From positions 65,618 to 129,617 of the forward strand of contig JBCCXL010000020.1 in assembly GCA_039191605.1 (NCBI GenBank): a DNA stretch of 64,000 nucleotides, given 5' to 3'. The DNA comes from JBCCXL01 sp039191605 (GTDB lineage Bacteria > Acidobacteriota > Thermoanaerobaculia > Multivoradales > JAHZIX01). Each line of letters starts with the position of its first letter. Within the stretch, counting starts at the first letter, position 1. Made by a program: the position numbers and the translations under genes. Under the pieces are notes generated by a model. That model saw only the letters and a program-made list of their open reading frames with translations. It was not told the DNA's origin and did no database searches. This document shows, piece by piece, positions 34,598 to 42,251 of the stretch.

Positions 34598-36370
34598 GTG
34601 ACGCCATCGAACGCCTCGTCTTCCGCCTCTTCCTCCCGCCGCCGCGGCCGCTGGATCCCCGGCCGCTGGATGCTCGCCGTGCTGCTCCTCTTTCTCGGCC
34701 TAGCGGCCTGGATCTTCTTCACCAGCCCCTTCGGCGACATCGGCATGCGCAACGTCATGACGGCGATGACGGTGATCGCTACCGCGGGCTTCTACCTGCT
34801 CTGGCTGCTGCTGCGCAGCTCTCTGCCGCTGCTGACTCGGGTGGGGATCGTCGGCGGTCTGCTGCTGGCGGTGGTGGCCTTCTTCCAGCTCTACCGCATC
34901 GACAGGGTCAGCGGCTCGATGATCCCCACCTTCGTCGCCCGCAACGCCGAAGCGCCGGATCGCGCCCTGGATCGCCCCCCCACCGCCAGCGGCGAAGCCG
35001 ATTTGGTCACCACCACCGCCCTCGACTACCCCCGCTTCCTCGGAGCTGCCGGGGATCAGCGGGTCCGCGACGCCCGCCTCGATCCGGATTGGGAGGCAAG
35101 CCCGCCCCAGGAGCTGTGGCGCCAGCCCATCGGCGCCGGCTGGGCCGGCTGGGCGGTGGTCAACGGCTACGCCCTAACCCTGGAGCAGCGGGGAGACGAG
35201 GAGTGGGTGACCAACTACGACCTCGCCAGCGGTGAGGTGGTGTGGAGCTACGCCAGCCCCGGCCGCTTCTCCAACGTCATCGCCGGAGTCGGTCCCCGCA
35301 CCACGCCGACGGTGGTGGACGGCAAGGTCGTCACCCTCGGCGCCCTGGGCCATCTGGCGGTGCTCGACGGCCGCACCGGACAGGAGATCTGGGCCCGTCA
35401 GCTGAACGAGGAATCCGGGCTGCCGCTGGAGGGGGACGAGGCGATCTACCCCTACGCTCGCTCCAACTCGCCCCTGGTGATCACCGTAGCGCCGCCCGCG
35501 GCCACCGCAGCCCGCACCGAAGCCAGCGCGGTAGAAAGCAGCGCGGAGGAAGCCAGCGCCCAAGAGGCCAGCACCCAAGAGACCGGTGAGGCCCCCGAGG
35601 CTTCAGAAACTTCCTCCAAACCAGCAGGCCAACAGCTGGTGGTGGTTCCCCTCGGCGGTCCCGACGACGCCATCGCCGCCACCCTCGCCGCCTTCGATCT
35701 AGAGACCGGAGACGAGGTCTGGCGGGCCGGGGAAGACCAAATCGGCTGCGCCTCCCCGCAGCTCGGCACCCTCGCCGGCCGGGAGGTAATTCTCTCGGTG
35801 AACACCGGAAACGTCACCGCCCACGATCCTGCCACCGGTGCCGAGCTCTTCCGACACCCCTGGCCCGGCGCGGTGAACGGCGACTGCAGCGTCTCCCAGC
35901 CTCGCCCGCTGCCGGACGACCGCCTCTTCCTCTCGAAGGGCTACGGCACCGGCGCCGCGCTGCTGCAGATTGCCGCCGCAGGGGAGCGCTTGGAGGGCAC
36001 CGAGCTGTGGGCCAACCAGCGGGTGCTGCGCACCAAATTCACCAACGTGGTCTTCCACCAGGGGCACGCCTACGGTCTCTCCGAGGGAATCCTGGAGTGC
36101 GTCGACCTGGAGACCGGCAAGAGGGTGTGGAAGCGCGGGCGCTACGGCCACGGCCAGATCCTGGCGGCAGACGACCTGCTGCTGGTGCTTTCAGAGGATG
36201 GCGAGGTCTTCCTGGTTCGCCTCAGCCCAGACGAGCCGAACCAGGTCCTCGGCTCCTTCGAGGCGGTCCCCGGCAAGACCTGGAACCCCCTCGCCCTCTC
36301 CGGCTCGACCCTGGTGGTGCGCAACGCCGAAGAGGCCTCCGCCTGGCGCCTGCCCTTGCTAGAGATCTGA
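34598..36370 (+). CDS. Membrane-anchored PQQ-type beta-propeller protein
   Basis: 590 residues from GTG 34598, with GGAGA upstream. Three N-terminal membrane segments (WMLAVLLLFLGLAAWIFF, VIATAGFYLLWLLL, VGIVGGLLLAVVAFF) precede an external PQQ-like propeller. Blade motifs include NYDLASGEVVWSY, VLDGRTGQEIWARQ, AFDLETGDEVWRAGE and CVDLETGKRVWKRGRYGHG. An Ala/Glu/Ser-rich insertion (SAVESSAEEASAQEAS) near residue 310 looks like a flexible loop. The layout resembles membrane-bound PQQ dehydrogenases, but no catalytic Asp/PQQ cluster is obvious, so binding or scaffolding is equally likely. Confidence 0.85.
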   Translation: MTPSNASSSASSSRRRGRWIPGRWMLAVLLLFLGLAAWIFFTSPFGDIGMRNVMTAMTVIATAGFYLLWLLLRSSLPLLTRVGIVGGLLLAVVAFFQLYRIDRVSGSMIPTFVARNAEAPDRALDRPPTASGEADLVTTTALDYPRFLGAAGDQRVRDARLDPDWEASPPQELWRQPIGAGWAGWAVVNGYALTLEQRGDEEWVTNYDLASGEVVWSYASPGRFSNVIAGVGPRTTPTVVDGKVVTLGALGHLAVLDGRTGQEIWARQLNEESGLPLEGDEAIYPYARSNSPLVITVAPPAATAARTEASAVESSAEEASAQEASTQETGEAPEASETSSKPAGQQLVVVPLGGPDDAIAATLAAFDLETGDEVWRAGEDQIGCASPQLGTLAGREVILSVNTGNVTAHDPATGAELFRHPWPGAVNGDCSVSQPRPLPDDRLFLSKGYGTGAALLQIAAAGERLEGTELWANQRVLRTKFTNVVFHQGHAYGLSEGILECVDLETGKRVWKRGRYGHGQILAADDLLLVLSEDGEVFLVRLSPDEPNQVLGSFEAVPGKTWNPLALSGSTLVVRNAEEASAWRLPLLEI

Positions 36371-36375
36371 GAGCC

Positions 36376-36420
36376 GGCAATCTGAGACTGGGCAATCTGA
36401 GACTGGGCAATCTGAGACTG
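36376..36420. repeat. 15-bp tandem repeat x3
   Basis: Three exact copies of GGCAATCTGAGACTG begin 6 bp after the stop codon of the PQQ-propeller gene. The stop codon itself lies in the related sequence GATCTGAGAGCC, as if the array grew from the gene end. Confidence 0.95.
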
Positions 36421-36461
36421 GGCAGGTTGAGGGCGGCTGGAGACCTGGTCCCCGGAGCCGC

Positions 36462-37346
36462 TTAGAACAGGCCCATCTGCCCGTGGCGGTCTTCCCCCTC
36501 TTCCCCCAGGAAGGGGGGCATCTCCCCCACCGTCGGCAGGCGGCGGGCGAGAGCTTCATGAATCCGCCGGCCGAGCTCCGGCGCCTTGACGTTGCTGGGG
36601 GTGTGGGCGAACCAATAGGGGCTACGGCCGGCCTCGATCCAGCGGGCGACGGGCTCCACCCACTCCTCGATCCAGGGCGCCGTGACCTCTGGATCCGGAT
36701 GGGTGATGAAGCGCAGGATCGGCTCCACCTCCGTCGTCTCCACTTCCGGCAGCCGCACCGGCAGGTCCGGCTTCTTGTGGCGCGCCGCCTGAATCTCCGG
36801 ATGCTCCCCCGGGCCGCTGCGCAGCGCCCGGCTATCGAGAATCACCCGTCCGGCGTTACAGCGCGCCAGCAGCGCGTCCACCCGGGGCATCGCCCGCTCG
36901 GTGAAGAGGGTCGGGTGCCGCAGCTCCACGGCGTAGCGAAAGCCCGAGGGCAGGCGACGCAGGAAGCCCTCCAGAAACTCCATATCCCGCGGACCGAAGC
37001 TCGGCGGCAGCTGCACCTGAATTGGCCCCAGCCGAGCTCCCAGCGGCTCCAGGCGAGTGAGAAAGGCCACCGTCTCCGGCACCGCGTCCTGCAGACGGCT
37101 CTCGTGGGTGATGCTCCCCGGCAGCTTGCAGCAGAAGCGAAAGCTCGGCGGCGTCACCCGCGCCCAGCGCTCCACCGTCTCCCGAGAGGGCACGCTGTAG
37201 AAGGTGGTGTTGCCCTCCACCGAATTGAACACCCGGCTGTATTGCTCGAGGAAGTCCGCCGGTCTCGCGTCGCGACTGTAGAGGGAGCCGGCCCACTCCC
37301 GCATCCCCCACATCGGTAACCCGAGCTGATATCCCTGCAAGGCCAT
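36462..37346 (-). CDS. DUF72 (YecE-like) protein
   Basis: 294 residues with a TIM-barrel DUF72 pattern: LGLPMWGMREWAGSLY, FNSVEGNTTFYSVPSRETV, FCCKLPGSITHE, LGPIQVQLPPSFG, YAVELRHPTLF and WFAHTPSNVKAPE. The family is widespread and its reaction is unknown, though a barrel with conserved His/Glu suggests hydrolase or isomerase chemistry. No close functional neighbour. Confidence 0.9.
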   Translation of the reverse strand: MALQGYQLGLPMWGMREWAGSLYSRDARPADFLEQYSRVFNSVEGNTTFYSVPSRETVERWARVTPPSFRFCCKLPGSITHESRLQDAVPETVAFLTRLEPLGARLGPIQVQLPPSFGPRDMEFLEGFLRRLPSGFRYAVELRHPTLFTERAMPRVDALLARCNAGRVILDSRALRSGPGEHPEIQAARHKKPDLPVRLPEVETTEVEPILRFITHPDPEVTAPWIEEWVEPVARWIEAGRSPYWFAHTPSNVKAPELGRRIHEALARRLPTVGEMPPFLGEEGEDRHGQMGLF

Positions 37347-37662
37347 GATCGTCTCAGGCTATCACCGGCGCCCCGAAAACCGGCATCCTGAGATCGCGCC
37401 AGAAGGCTAGAAGTAGCTTCTCGAGACCACGGCGAGACCCTGGGGAAGGCCTCCTGCTCCAAACTGCGAACCGCGGAACGGGCCGTTCCTAACAAGCCCC
37501 AAGAATAGGCCCTCCCCGAAATACCCTGAGAGCAGGCCCCAAAACAACCTGCGCCCCGCTTCGGCAGGGCGCGAGGAGAGACTCTAGGCCCAAACACGCG
37601 ATGCTGGGCTAGGGTCTGCGGGGCTAGATCTAGGGCAGCTCCCGAAGGAGCCGCCCGCTAGC
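37347..37662. other. 316-bp gap, nothing identified
   Basis: Between two minus-strand genes. No frame, hairpin or repeat that I would defend; it should hold the DUF72 gene promoter and the protease gene's 3' end. Confidence 0.5.
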
Positions 37663-38934
37663 TCAGTTGAGGCAACCCGGGAAGGTCGCCGTATGGCTGG
37701 CGATGGAGCTCAGCGAGCAGCTGGAGAAGAGGTTCGAGCCGCTGGACTGAATCGAGGCGCACATGATCGGGCCGAAGCCAGAGCAGCTCACCCCGGAGCA
37801 CACCGGAGCCTGGTTGTCGTGGTTGGCGCTCAGGTTGTGGCCGATCTCGTGAGCGGTCAGCTGAGTGCGGATGAAGCTCGAGGACTGATCCTCAGAGATT
37901 CCGTAGCCGAAGGAGGGCGCGTTGCACACCACTCCGACATAGGCGATGCCGATGGTCGACCCGCTGAAGTTCTTGCCGGAGAACTTGTGGGTGATGTCGC
38001 GGTTGATGGAGGCCCGATTGGAGTTCCACCAGGAGCGCAGCTGGCTGAGGCTGGTAGAGGCGTTGAGGGAGGTGTAGGGATCCCCCGGAATGCTGGACCA
38101 GCCATGCTGGTAGGTGATGTTCAGGGTGAGGTTCAGCTGGCTGCGGTACAGACCGTCAACGGCGTTGATGATGCCCTGAGCGCGGGTGAAGATGCCGGGA
38201 TTGCCGTAGGAGGCAAAGTACTGACCGTCGGCCTCGGTGGCCACATCGATTCGCCTCGGCGCCTCGGTGGCGGAACCGCCGGTGGGCACCGCAGCAGAAA
38301 GCAGCGCCGGAGCGTGGGAGATCAGGCCACCGGAGCCACAGGTCTTAGAGGCGTCGGGCTTGACGTCGTCATCGCGGTAAACCACCACGTCGGTGGGGGA
38401 AGCGCCGTCGATGTAGTCGGAGAGGGGATCGATGAAGACCCAGGCCTCTTCCGTCTGCACGTAGCCGGTGAAGAAGCCCGGCTGCACGGTGAGGCGCACC
38501 AGGCTCTGCTTTTCGCCCTGGACGAGACCTTTGTAGGTCACTACCGGCACGTCCACCAGCTGCTCCTTGCCGCTCTCGTCCATCAGGACCGCCCGGTAGT
38601 CGGCATCCCGAAGGTCGTTGAGCTGGAGATCGAGATCGAAGATCTGGTTACCGAGATGGATCGACAGGGCGCTGTGACGCTCCACCTGCTGATGGATCGC
38701 CGAGGTGTCGAGCTCGAAAACGGTGTAGTCGTAGAAGAGCTCATCGAGGGAAGCCTGGGCTTGCGCGGAGGGCAGCTTGGAGACCGGCACCTGAAGCTCG
38801 GGGCCGGCCGCCGCCGGACCGCTGGCTCCAGGACTGCCGGAAGACAGCTGCGCCATGGCTGGCGCCATGGGAGAAAGAAGCACTGCTAGAAGTGCAAACA
38901 TAACGGAGCGACGAAGTACTGAAAAGAAGGACAT
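37663..38934 (-). CDS. Secreted metzincin (M12-like) zinc protease
   Basis: 423 residues from ATG 38934, preceded by AAGGAGA. The signal peptide SVMFALLAVLLSPMAPAMAQ is followed by a ~150-residue propeptide-like region. The catalytic domain has HEIGHNLSANHD at 362-373, the HExxHxxxxxH metzincin zinc site ending His-Asp as in adamalysins (M12B). A Met-turn candidate GPIMCAS follows about 20 residues on. Cysteines near the active site (PVCSGVSCSGFG, FSSCSL) likely form disulfides. It should cleave extracellular proteins. No C-terminal targeting domain is present. Confidence 0.93.
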   Translation of the reverse strand: MSFFSVLRRSVMFALLAVLLSPMAPAMAQLSSGSPGASGPAAAGPELQVPVSKLPSAQAQASLDELFYDYTVFELDTSAIHQQVERHSALSIHLGNQIFDLDLQLNDLRDADYRAVLMDESGKEQLVDVPVVTYKGLVQGEKQSLVRLTVQPGFFTGYVQTEEAWVFIDPLSDYIDGASPTDVVVYRDDDVKPDASKTCGSGGLISHAPALLSAAVPTGGSATEAPRRIDVATEADGQYFASYGNPGIFTRAQGIINAVDGLYRSQLNLTLNITYQHGWSSIPGDPYTSLNASTSLSQLRSWWNSNRASINRDITHKFSGKNFSGSTIGIAYVGVVCNAPSFGYGISEDQSSSFIRTQLTAHEIGHNLSANHDNQAPVCSGVSCSGFGPIMCASIQSSGSNLFSSCSLSSIASHTATFPGCLN

Positions 38935-39513
38935 AAGAGCAAATCTCCTTGAGAGATTTCCTTCCCCGGAGGGAAGAGTTCATCGATGGGGCTGGCCTCA
39001 CGACCAGCCGCTTCACCCGTGAACCCTGATCGACGTGACGGCGAGAAACGACCATCGATTCCCATGCACCGCCGTTTGACTAGCGGCATCGGATTCGACC
39101 CGAAGCGATCGTCTCCAGTTGTCACGCAACTGATAACATGCAAAATCCTGCATTTTTTAACTGCTAAAATTCTATTTGTCAACCGAAATGGTCGGCTTTT
39201 CTCTTGAAACCCGACCACATCACGCTACGGCCGTACCGATGAGGGTTCGGCGCCGGGAGCTTATGCCCCGTCCCGGATTAGACAACGGCTGATGGGGTCG
39301 ATTCGGTCTCAGTAAAGAATTTCAAGTCTTTTCATTCTCGCATTTTTGGAATTCATTCATCTAAATATCGAACCGCGACGAATCACCCTCCAACGGCCGA
39401 TACGAGCTGCAGTGACAAACCATGGGTCGGCCTTTCCCATCCTGAGTTCACGCTCCCATTTCCGGAGCGATCCCAACGAATGGCCGAGCTTTCGGCCCTT
39501 GGTGGAGACCCTC
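38935..39513. other. 579-bp divergent AT-richer gap
   Basis: Separates the protease gene and the secreted Cys-containing gene. The part at 39115-39205 is strongly AT-rich for this genome and includes TGCAAAATCCTGCATTTTTT, a weak hairpin. It probably holds promoters for both genes. The open frame running to 39346 upstream of the plus gene has no ribosome site. Confidence 0.55.
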
Positions 39514-40323
39514 ATGCAGCCATCTCAACGATCTCTCGTCTGGATTTGTTCATTCGCCCTCGTGCTCGCCTTGACTACCGCCCCCGCGGCCTTCGCCCAG
39601 CCACCCTGGGACGTCGATTTTCCCGCGGAGCCCGAACCCAGTGATGACATTGGCAGCATCTTCAGCACCGCCAATTACAGCTGCAACATCAATATCTCGC
39701 CCTTCTCTTCCGAGGATTGCAGCCTCGAAGACGTCGTCGACCCTCAGCCCTCTCCCTTCGGCTCCAACCAGCGTCGGGCCATCGTCGACCTCAATCAAGG
39801 CTTCAACTGGCGCTCCCTGGTGGTCCGTGTCGAGACCTGCAACCCTACCGGCTGGACCGTTCATATCGGCGACTCTCCGACCAACAACGGCTACGGCGGC
39901 GACAGCGGCTCCACCAGCCATGACGCCGAAGTTCAGGCCCTCAACAATCAGCTGACCGTCTACGAGTCGGATATCGGCACCAGCTCCCTGACCTGCCTAT
40001 TCACCGGCCCGCCGAATCCTCCCGGATGCATCGTGCAGCAGTATTTGGTGCGCAACGACTACTTCGAATTCGACCCCAACGTGCCGCTGACCACCAACCC
40101 GCTGAGCATCTGCTCCAACAGCACGATCTTCGACTTCCCCAACTACGACGAAGCGGATCTCGAGGATCCCAGCGGTCTCTACGAAGATAAGGTCTACGTC
40201 GGCCTCAACCGCACCTACGGCTCCTCCAGCCGCAACGGATCAGGAATCCAGCGCGCCTGCTTCTTCCTCAGCACCTCCGCGACGCCCAACAACTCCACCA
40301 TCACTTCGGAGTGCGGATTCTGA
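39514..40323 (+). CDS. Secreted Cys-containing hypothetical protein
   Basis: 269 residues from ATG 39514, with GGTGGAG upstream. The signal peptide MQPSQRSLVWICSFALVLAL ends at about PAAFAQ. The mature protein has at least nine cysteines (NYSCNINIS, EDCSLED, VETCNPTG, LTCLFTGPPNPPGCI, LSICSN, RACFFL, SECGF), pointing to several disulfides outside the cell. It is rich in Asn, Ser and Asp. No family recognised. It is divergent from the secreted protease, so shared regulation is possible but unproven. Confidence 0.8.
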   Translation: MQPSQRSLVWICSFALVLALTTAPAAFAQPPWDVDFPAEPEPSDDIGSIFSTANYSCNINISPFSSEDCSLEDVVDPQPSPFGSNQRRAIVDLNQGFNWRSLVVRVETCNPTGWTVHIGDSPTNNGYGGDSGSTSHDAEVQALNNQLTVYESDIGTSSLTCLFTGPPNPPGCIVQQYLVRNDYFEFDPNVPLTTNPLSICSNSTIFDFPNYDEADLEDPSGLYEDKVYVGLNRTYGSSSRNGSGIQRACFFLSTSATPNNSTITSECGF

Positions 40324-40366
40324 GCCTCTTTCTACCTGCCTGACGGGCGGGACGAAAGCCTTCTTC

Positions 40367-40396
40367 GAGGCGCTTCGGAACCTTCCGAAGCGCCTC
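40367..40396 (+). terminator. Hairpin after the secreted Cys-containing gene
   Basis: A perfect 13-bp stem (GAGGCGCTTCGGA / TCCGAAGCGCCTC) with a 4-nt loop, 44 bp past the stop. No T-run follows, so it may act as an mRNA 3' end stabiliser or with Rho. Confidence 0.6.
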
Positions 40397-40465
40397 TCGT
40401 CATGTTCGGGCCTTTCCTTATCAGCGTCATCCGGCCGATCCCGGCGTTACTGCCATCCCCCGGAG

Positions 40466-41389
40466 TTACTGGGCCTGGCTGCCCGCCTCCTCCGCCTTGC
40501 GGAAGGTCTCTACCGCCAGCGCCAGAACCTCGTGCTGCGCGCGCTTGATGGCGGACAGATGCTTGGCCTCCGGCACCACCAGGATTTCGGCTCCGGAACG
40601 CCGCGCCAGCTCCCGAGCATCCGCGGTGGGGATCCCTCGATCCTGATCCCCCACCACGTAGCTCACGGCGGCGAGATCAAAGGTGGCGGCGTGCTCCCGG
40701 AGATCGAAGAAGCGATAGGCCGTGGGCGTGACGTGCCGGAAACAGAGGTAGAAAGGGATCCCGTGGGGCGCGGTATTCCCGGACCACTCGATGAGATGGG
40801 GGGAGACATCCTCGAACATCGCGCCACCGACCCGCTGCGCCGCACCCCGGCGGGCCGCCAGCACCGGATGCATCCAATACCCCCCGGAGGACACCCCCCA
40901 ACAGTGCAGGGCACCCTGCGGCACCCGCTGGTGAAGCCATTCCAGGGCATCCTCGACGTCGAGCTGAAAGAAGCCCTGGGGAGCAGCGCTAGCGCCGAAA
41001 CCACTGAGATCGTAGGTCAGCACGTCATAGCCCCGGCGGCGCAGAGTTTCGATGCGGCCCCGGCGGTGAAAATAGGTCTGTCCCCACTCCATCCATGGGT
41101 GCCCCAACAACACCGCCCCTCGATGCACCGCTTCCGGGCCTCCATCTACCGCTTCCGGCTGTGCCGGGAAGAAAATCCCCGCCAGCTGGCCACCGCGACC
41201 CCGGCGGGGAATCGCCACCTCCTCGAAAGGCTGGAGTCGCTCCGGTGTCGGCGGCAGATTGGGGCGCTTGAGGCGTGGGCTGAGGGCGCTGAACAAGCGC
41301 TGAGAAACCCAATTTTGCCAGCCCCTCGGCGGCTGCGGCGGGACGGGTCGATCGTGGACGCTGGATGCAGAGAGGCTATCGGCAGTCAT
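40466..41389 (-). CDS. Alpha/beta-hydrolase
   Basis: 307 residues, cytosolic. The fold is shown by AVLLGHPWMEWGQTYFH (oxyanion region), GYDVLTYDLSGFGASAAP, the nucleophile elbow GVSSGGYW, an Asp-containing strand VVGDQDRGIP and the catalytic His in PEAKHLSAI. The substrate is unknown. The N-terminal ~50 residues are Pro/Arg-rich and poorly conserved in style. Confidence 0.88.
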   Translation of the reverse strand: MTADSLSASSVHDRPVPPQPPRGWQNWVSQRLFSALSPRLKRPNLPPTPERLQPFEEVAIPRRGRGGQLAGIFFPAQPEAVDGGPEAVHRGAVLLGHPWMEWGQTYFHRRGRIETLRRRGYDVLTYDLSGFGASAAPQGFFQLDVEDALEWLHQRVPQGALHCWGVSSGGYWMHPVLAARRGAAQRVGGAMFEDVSPHLIEWSGNTAPHGIPFYLCFRHVTPTAYRFFDLREHAATFDLAAVSYVVGDQDRGIPTADARELARRSGAEILVVPEAKHLSAIKRAQHEVLALAVETFRKAEEAGSQAQ

Positions 41390-41708
41390 AGCGACATTCT
41401 ACGGCCCCCGGCTCTCCGTGACGAGCAGGCCGCCCCACCCCTTCAAAACCATCCATCGACGCCCCCCTTCCCGCCTCGGCAGCCCGAACTTCCGGGGGAA
41501 TGGCTCGAATCTCGACACTCGCCGATAAGAACTCAAATCCCAAGAGCTTCTCCCAGTCGGCCCTCCCTCATCGGGAGAAAGACCTGTCTCCTCGCTCAGC
41601 AGGAGTCACAGATCGTCAAAACCTAAAAAATAGAAAATCTCGATAAAAGACCAAAAATCCAGCAGAAAACGATCTTTATCCAATTAAATCAGCACAACGA
41701 ACAACATT

Positions 41709-41754
41709 TATCCGTAGAACTACGGATACACACGGCCTAAGAACGCCATATAAT
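41709..41754 (+). promoter_or_regulatory. Palindrome and promoter of the putative ncRNA
   Basis: TATCCGTAG-AA-CTACGGATA (41709-41728) is a perfect 9-bp dyad. A consensus -10 TATAAT is at 41749-41754; the -35 (GATACA, 18-bp spacer) is poor. The dyad centre is about 42 bp before the expected start near 41761, a usual position for an activator. The upstream 90 bp are A/T-rich like an UP element. Confidence 0.65.
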
Positions 41755-41760
41755 GGACTT

Positions 41761-42008
41761 ACACACGATCGAAGTGCTTACTCACAGAGTTGGCATGAGA
41801 CGTGCTCCTTATTCGAGTGTCATCGAACGTCGCGCACGCGAGAAGATTGGGAGCTGTACCCCCAATCTTCTGTGACCTCGACCGACACACGAAGGCTTCC
41901 GAGTCCGAAGCTCGGAAACCAAGCTTCCTGAGAGCGACGGGGATTGGCGATCTACTAGAGAGCCACCCCTCCTGCAAACGGAGACCCCTAGGGTCTCCGC
42001 TTTTTTTT
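41761..42008 (+). ncRNA. Putative free-standing structured RNA (~248 nt)
   Basis: The segment starts where a transcript from the TATAAT box should begin and ends in an intrinsic terminator. It contains a perfect 11-bp hairpin (41841-41851 / 41861-41871, 9-nt loop) and a 7-bp hairpin (TTCCGAG / CTCGGAA, 41897-41903 / 41911-41917). The next gene downstream is on the other strand, so this is not a leader. A 26-codon frame (41795-41875, MRRAPYSSVIERRAREKIGS...) spans hairpin 1 without a clear ribosome site; a small-peptide mRNA is an alternative. I recognise no known RNA family. Confidence 0.6.
41980..42008 (+). terminator. Intrinsic terminator of the putative ncRNA
   Basis: GGAGACCC-CTA-GGGTCTCC followed by GC and eight T residues (42001-42008), the strongest plus-strand terminator in the window. 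Confidence 0.92.
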
Positions 42009-42092
42009 GCCCGGAGAACTGCCCGAAGAAACCGTGCAGACCCGAGGAGCCGGAGCCCTTCGTACCCCCGTCCACCGTCCGCGCACCGGTCG

Positions 42093-42147
42093 CACTTTTT
42101 GGCACCGTGGACAGCATCGGAACATCTTTCAAGACACTTTTTGGCAC
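42093..42147. repeat. Two spaced copies of CACTTTTTGGCAC
   Basis: Exact 13-bp direct repeats at 42093-42105 and 42135-42147, 42 bp apart (four helical turns). They contain TGGCAC but lack the second sigma-54 element, so I do not call a sigma-54 promoter. Confidence 0.6.
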
Positions 42148-42251
42148 AGCGCCGACACGGCGATTCCTCTCCGCCTGGAATCGAGGAGCCTACCCTGGAG
42201 GTTTCCGTAAAGCTCCGGATCTCGGCGACAGCAGCAATCTCGAGCCACGCC

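Larger units (their letters stand above)
41390..42251. other. 862-bp gene-free region with an RNA-gene-like organisation
   Basis: This is the longest stretch without a protein gene. It holds an A/T-rich block (41610-41710), a 20-bp palindrome with a TATAAT box, two strong hairpins, an intrinsic terminator and then two copies of CACTTTTTGGCAC. Confidence 0.8.

Noticed and set aside
42093..42147. Possible sigma-54 promoters
   Set aside because: TGGCAC is present, but the TTGCA-type element at the proper spacing is missing in both copies.
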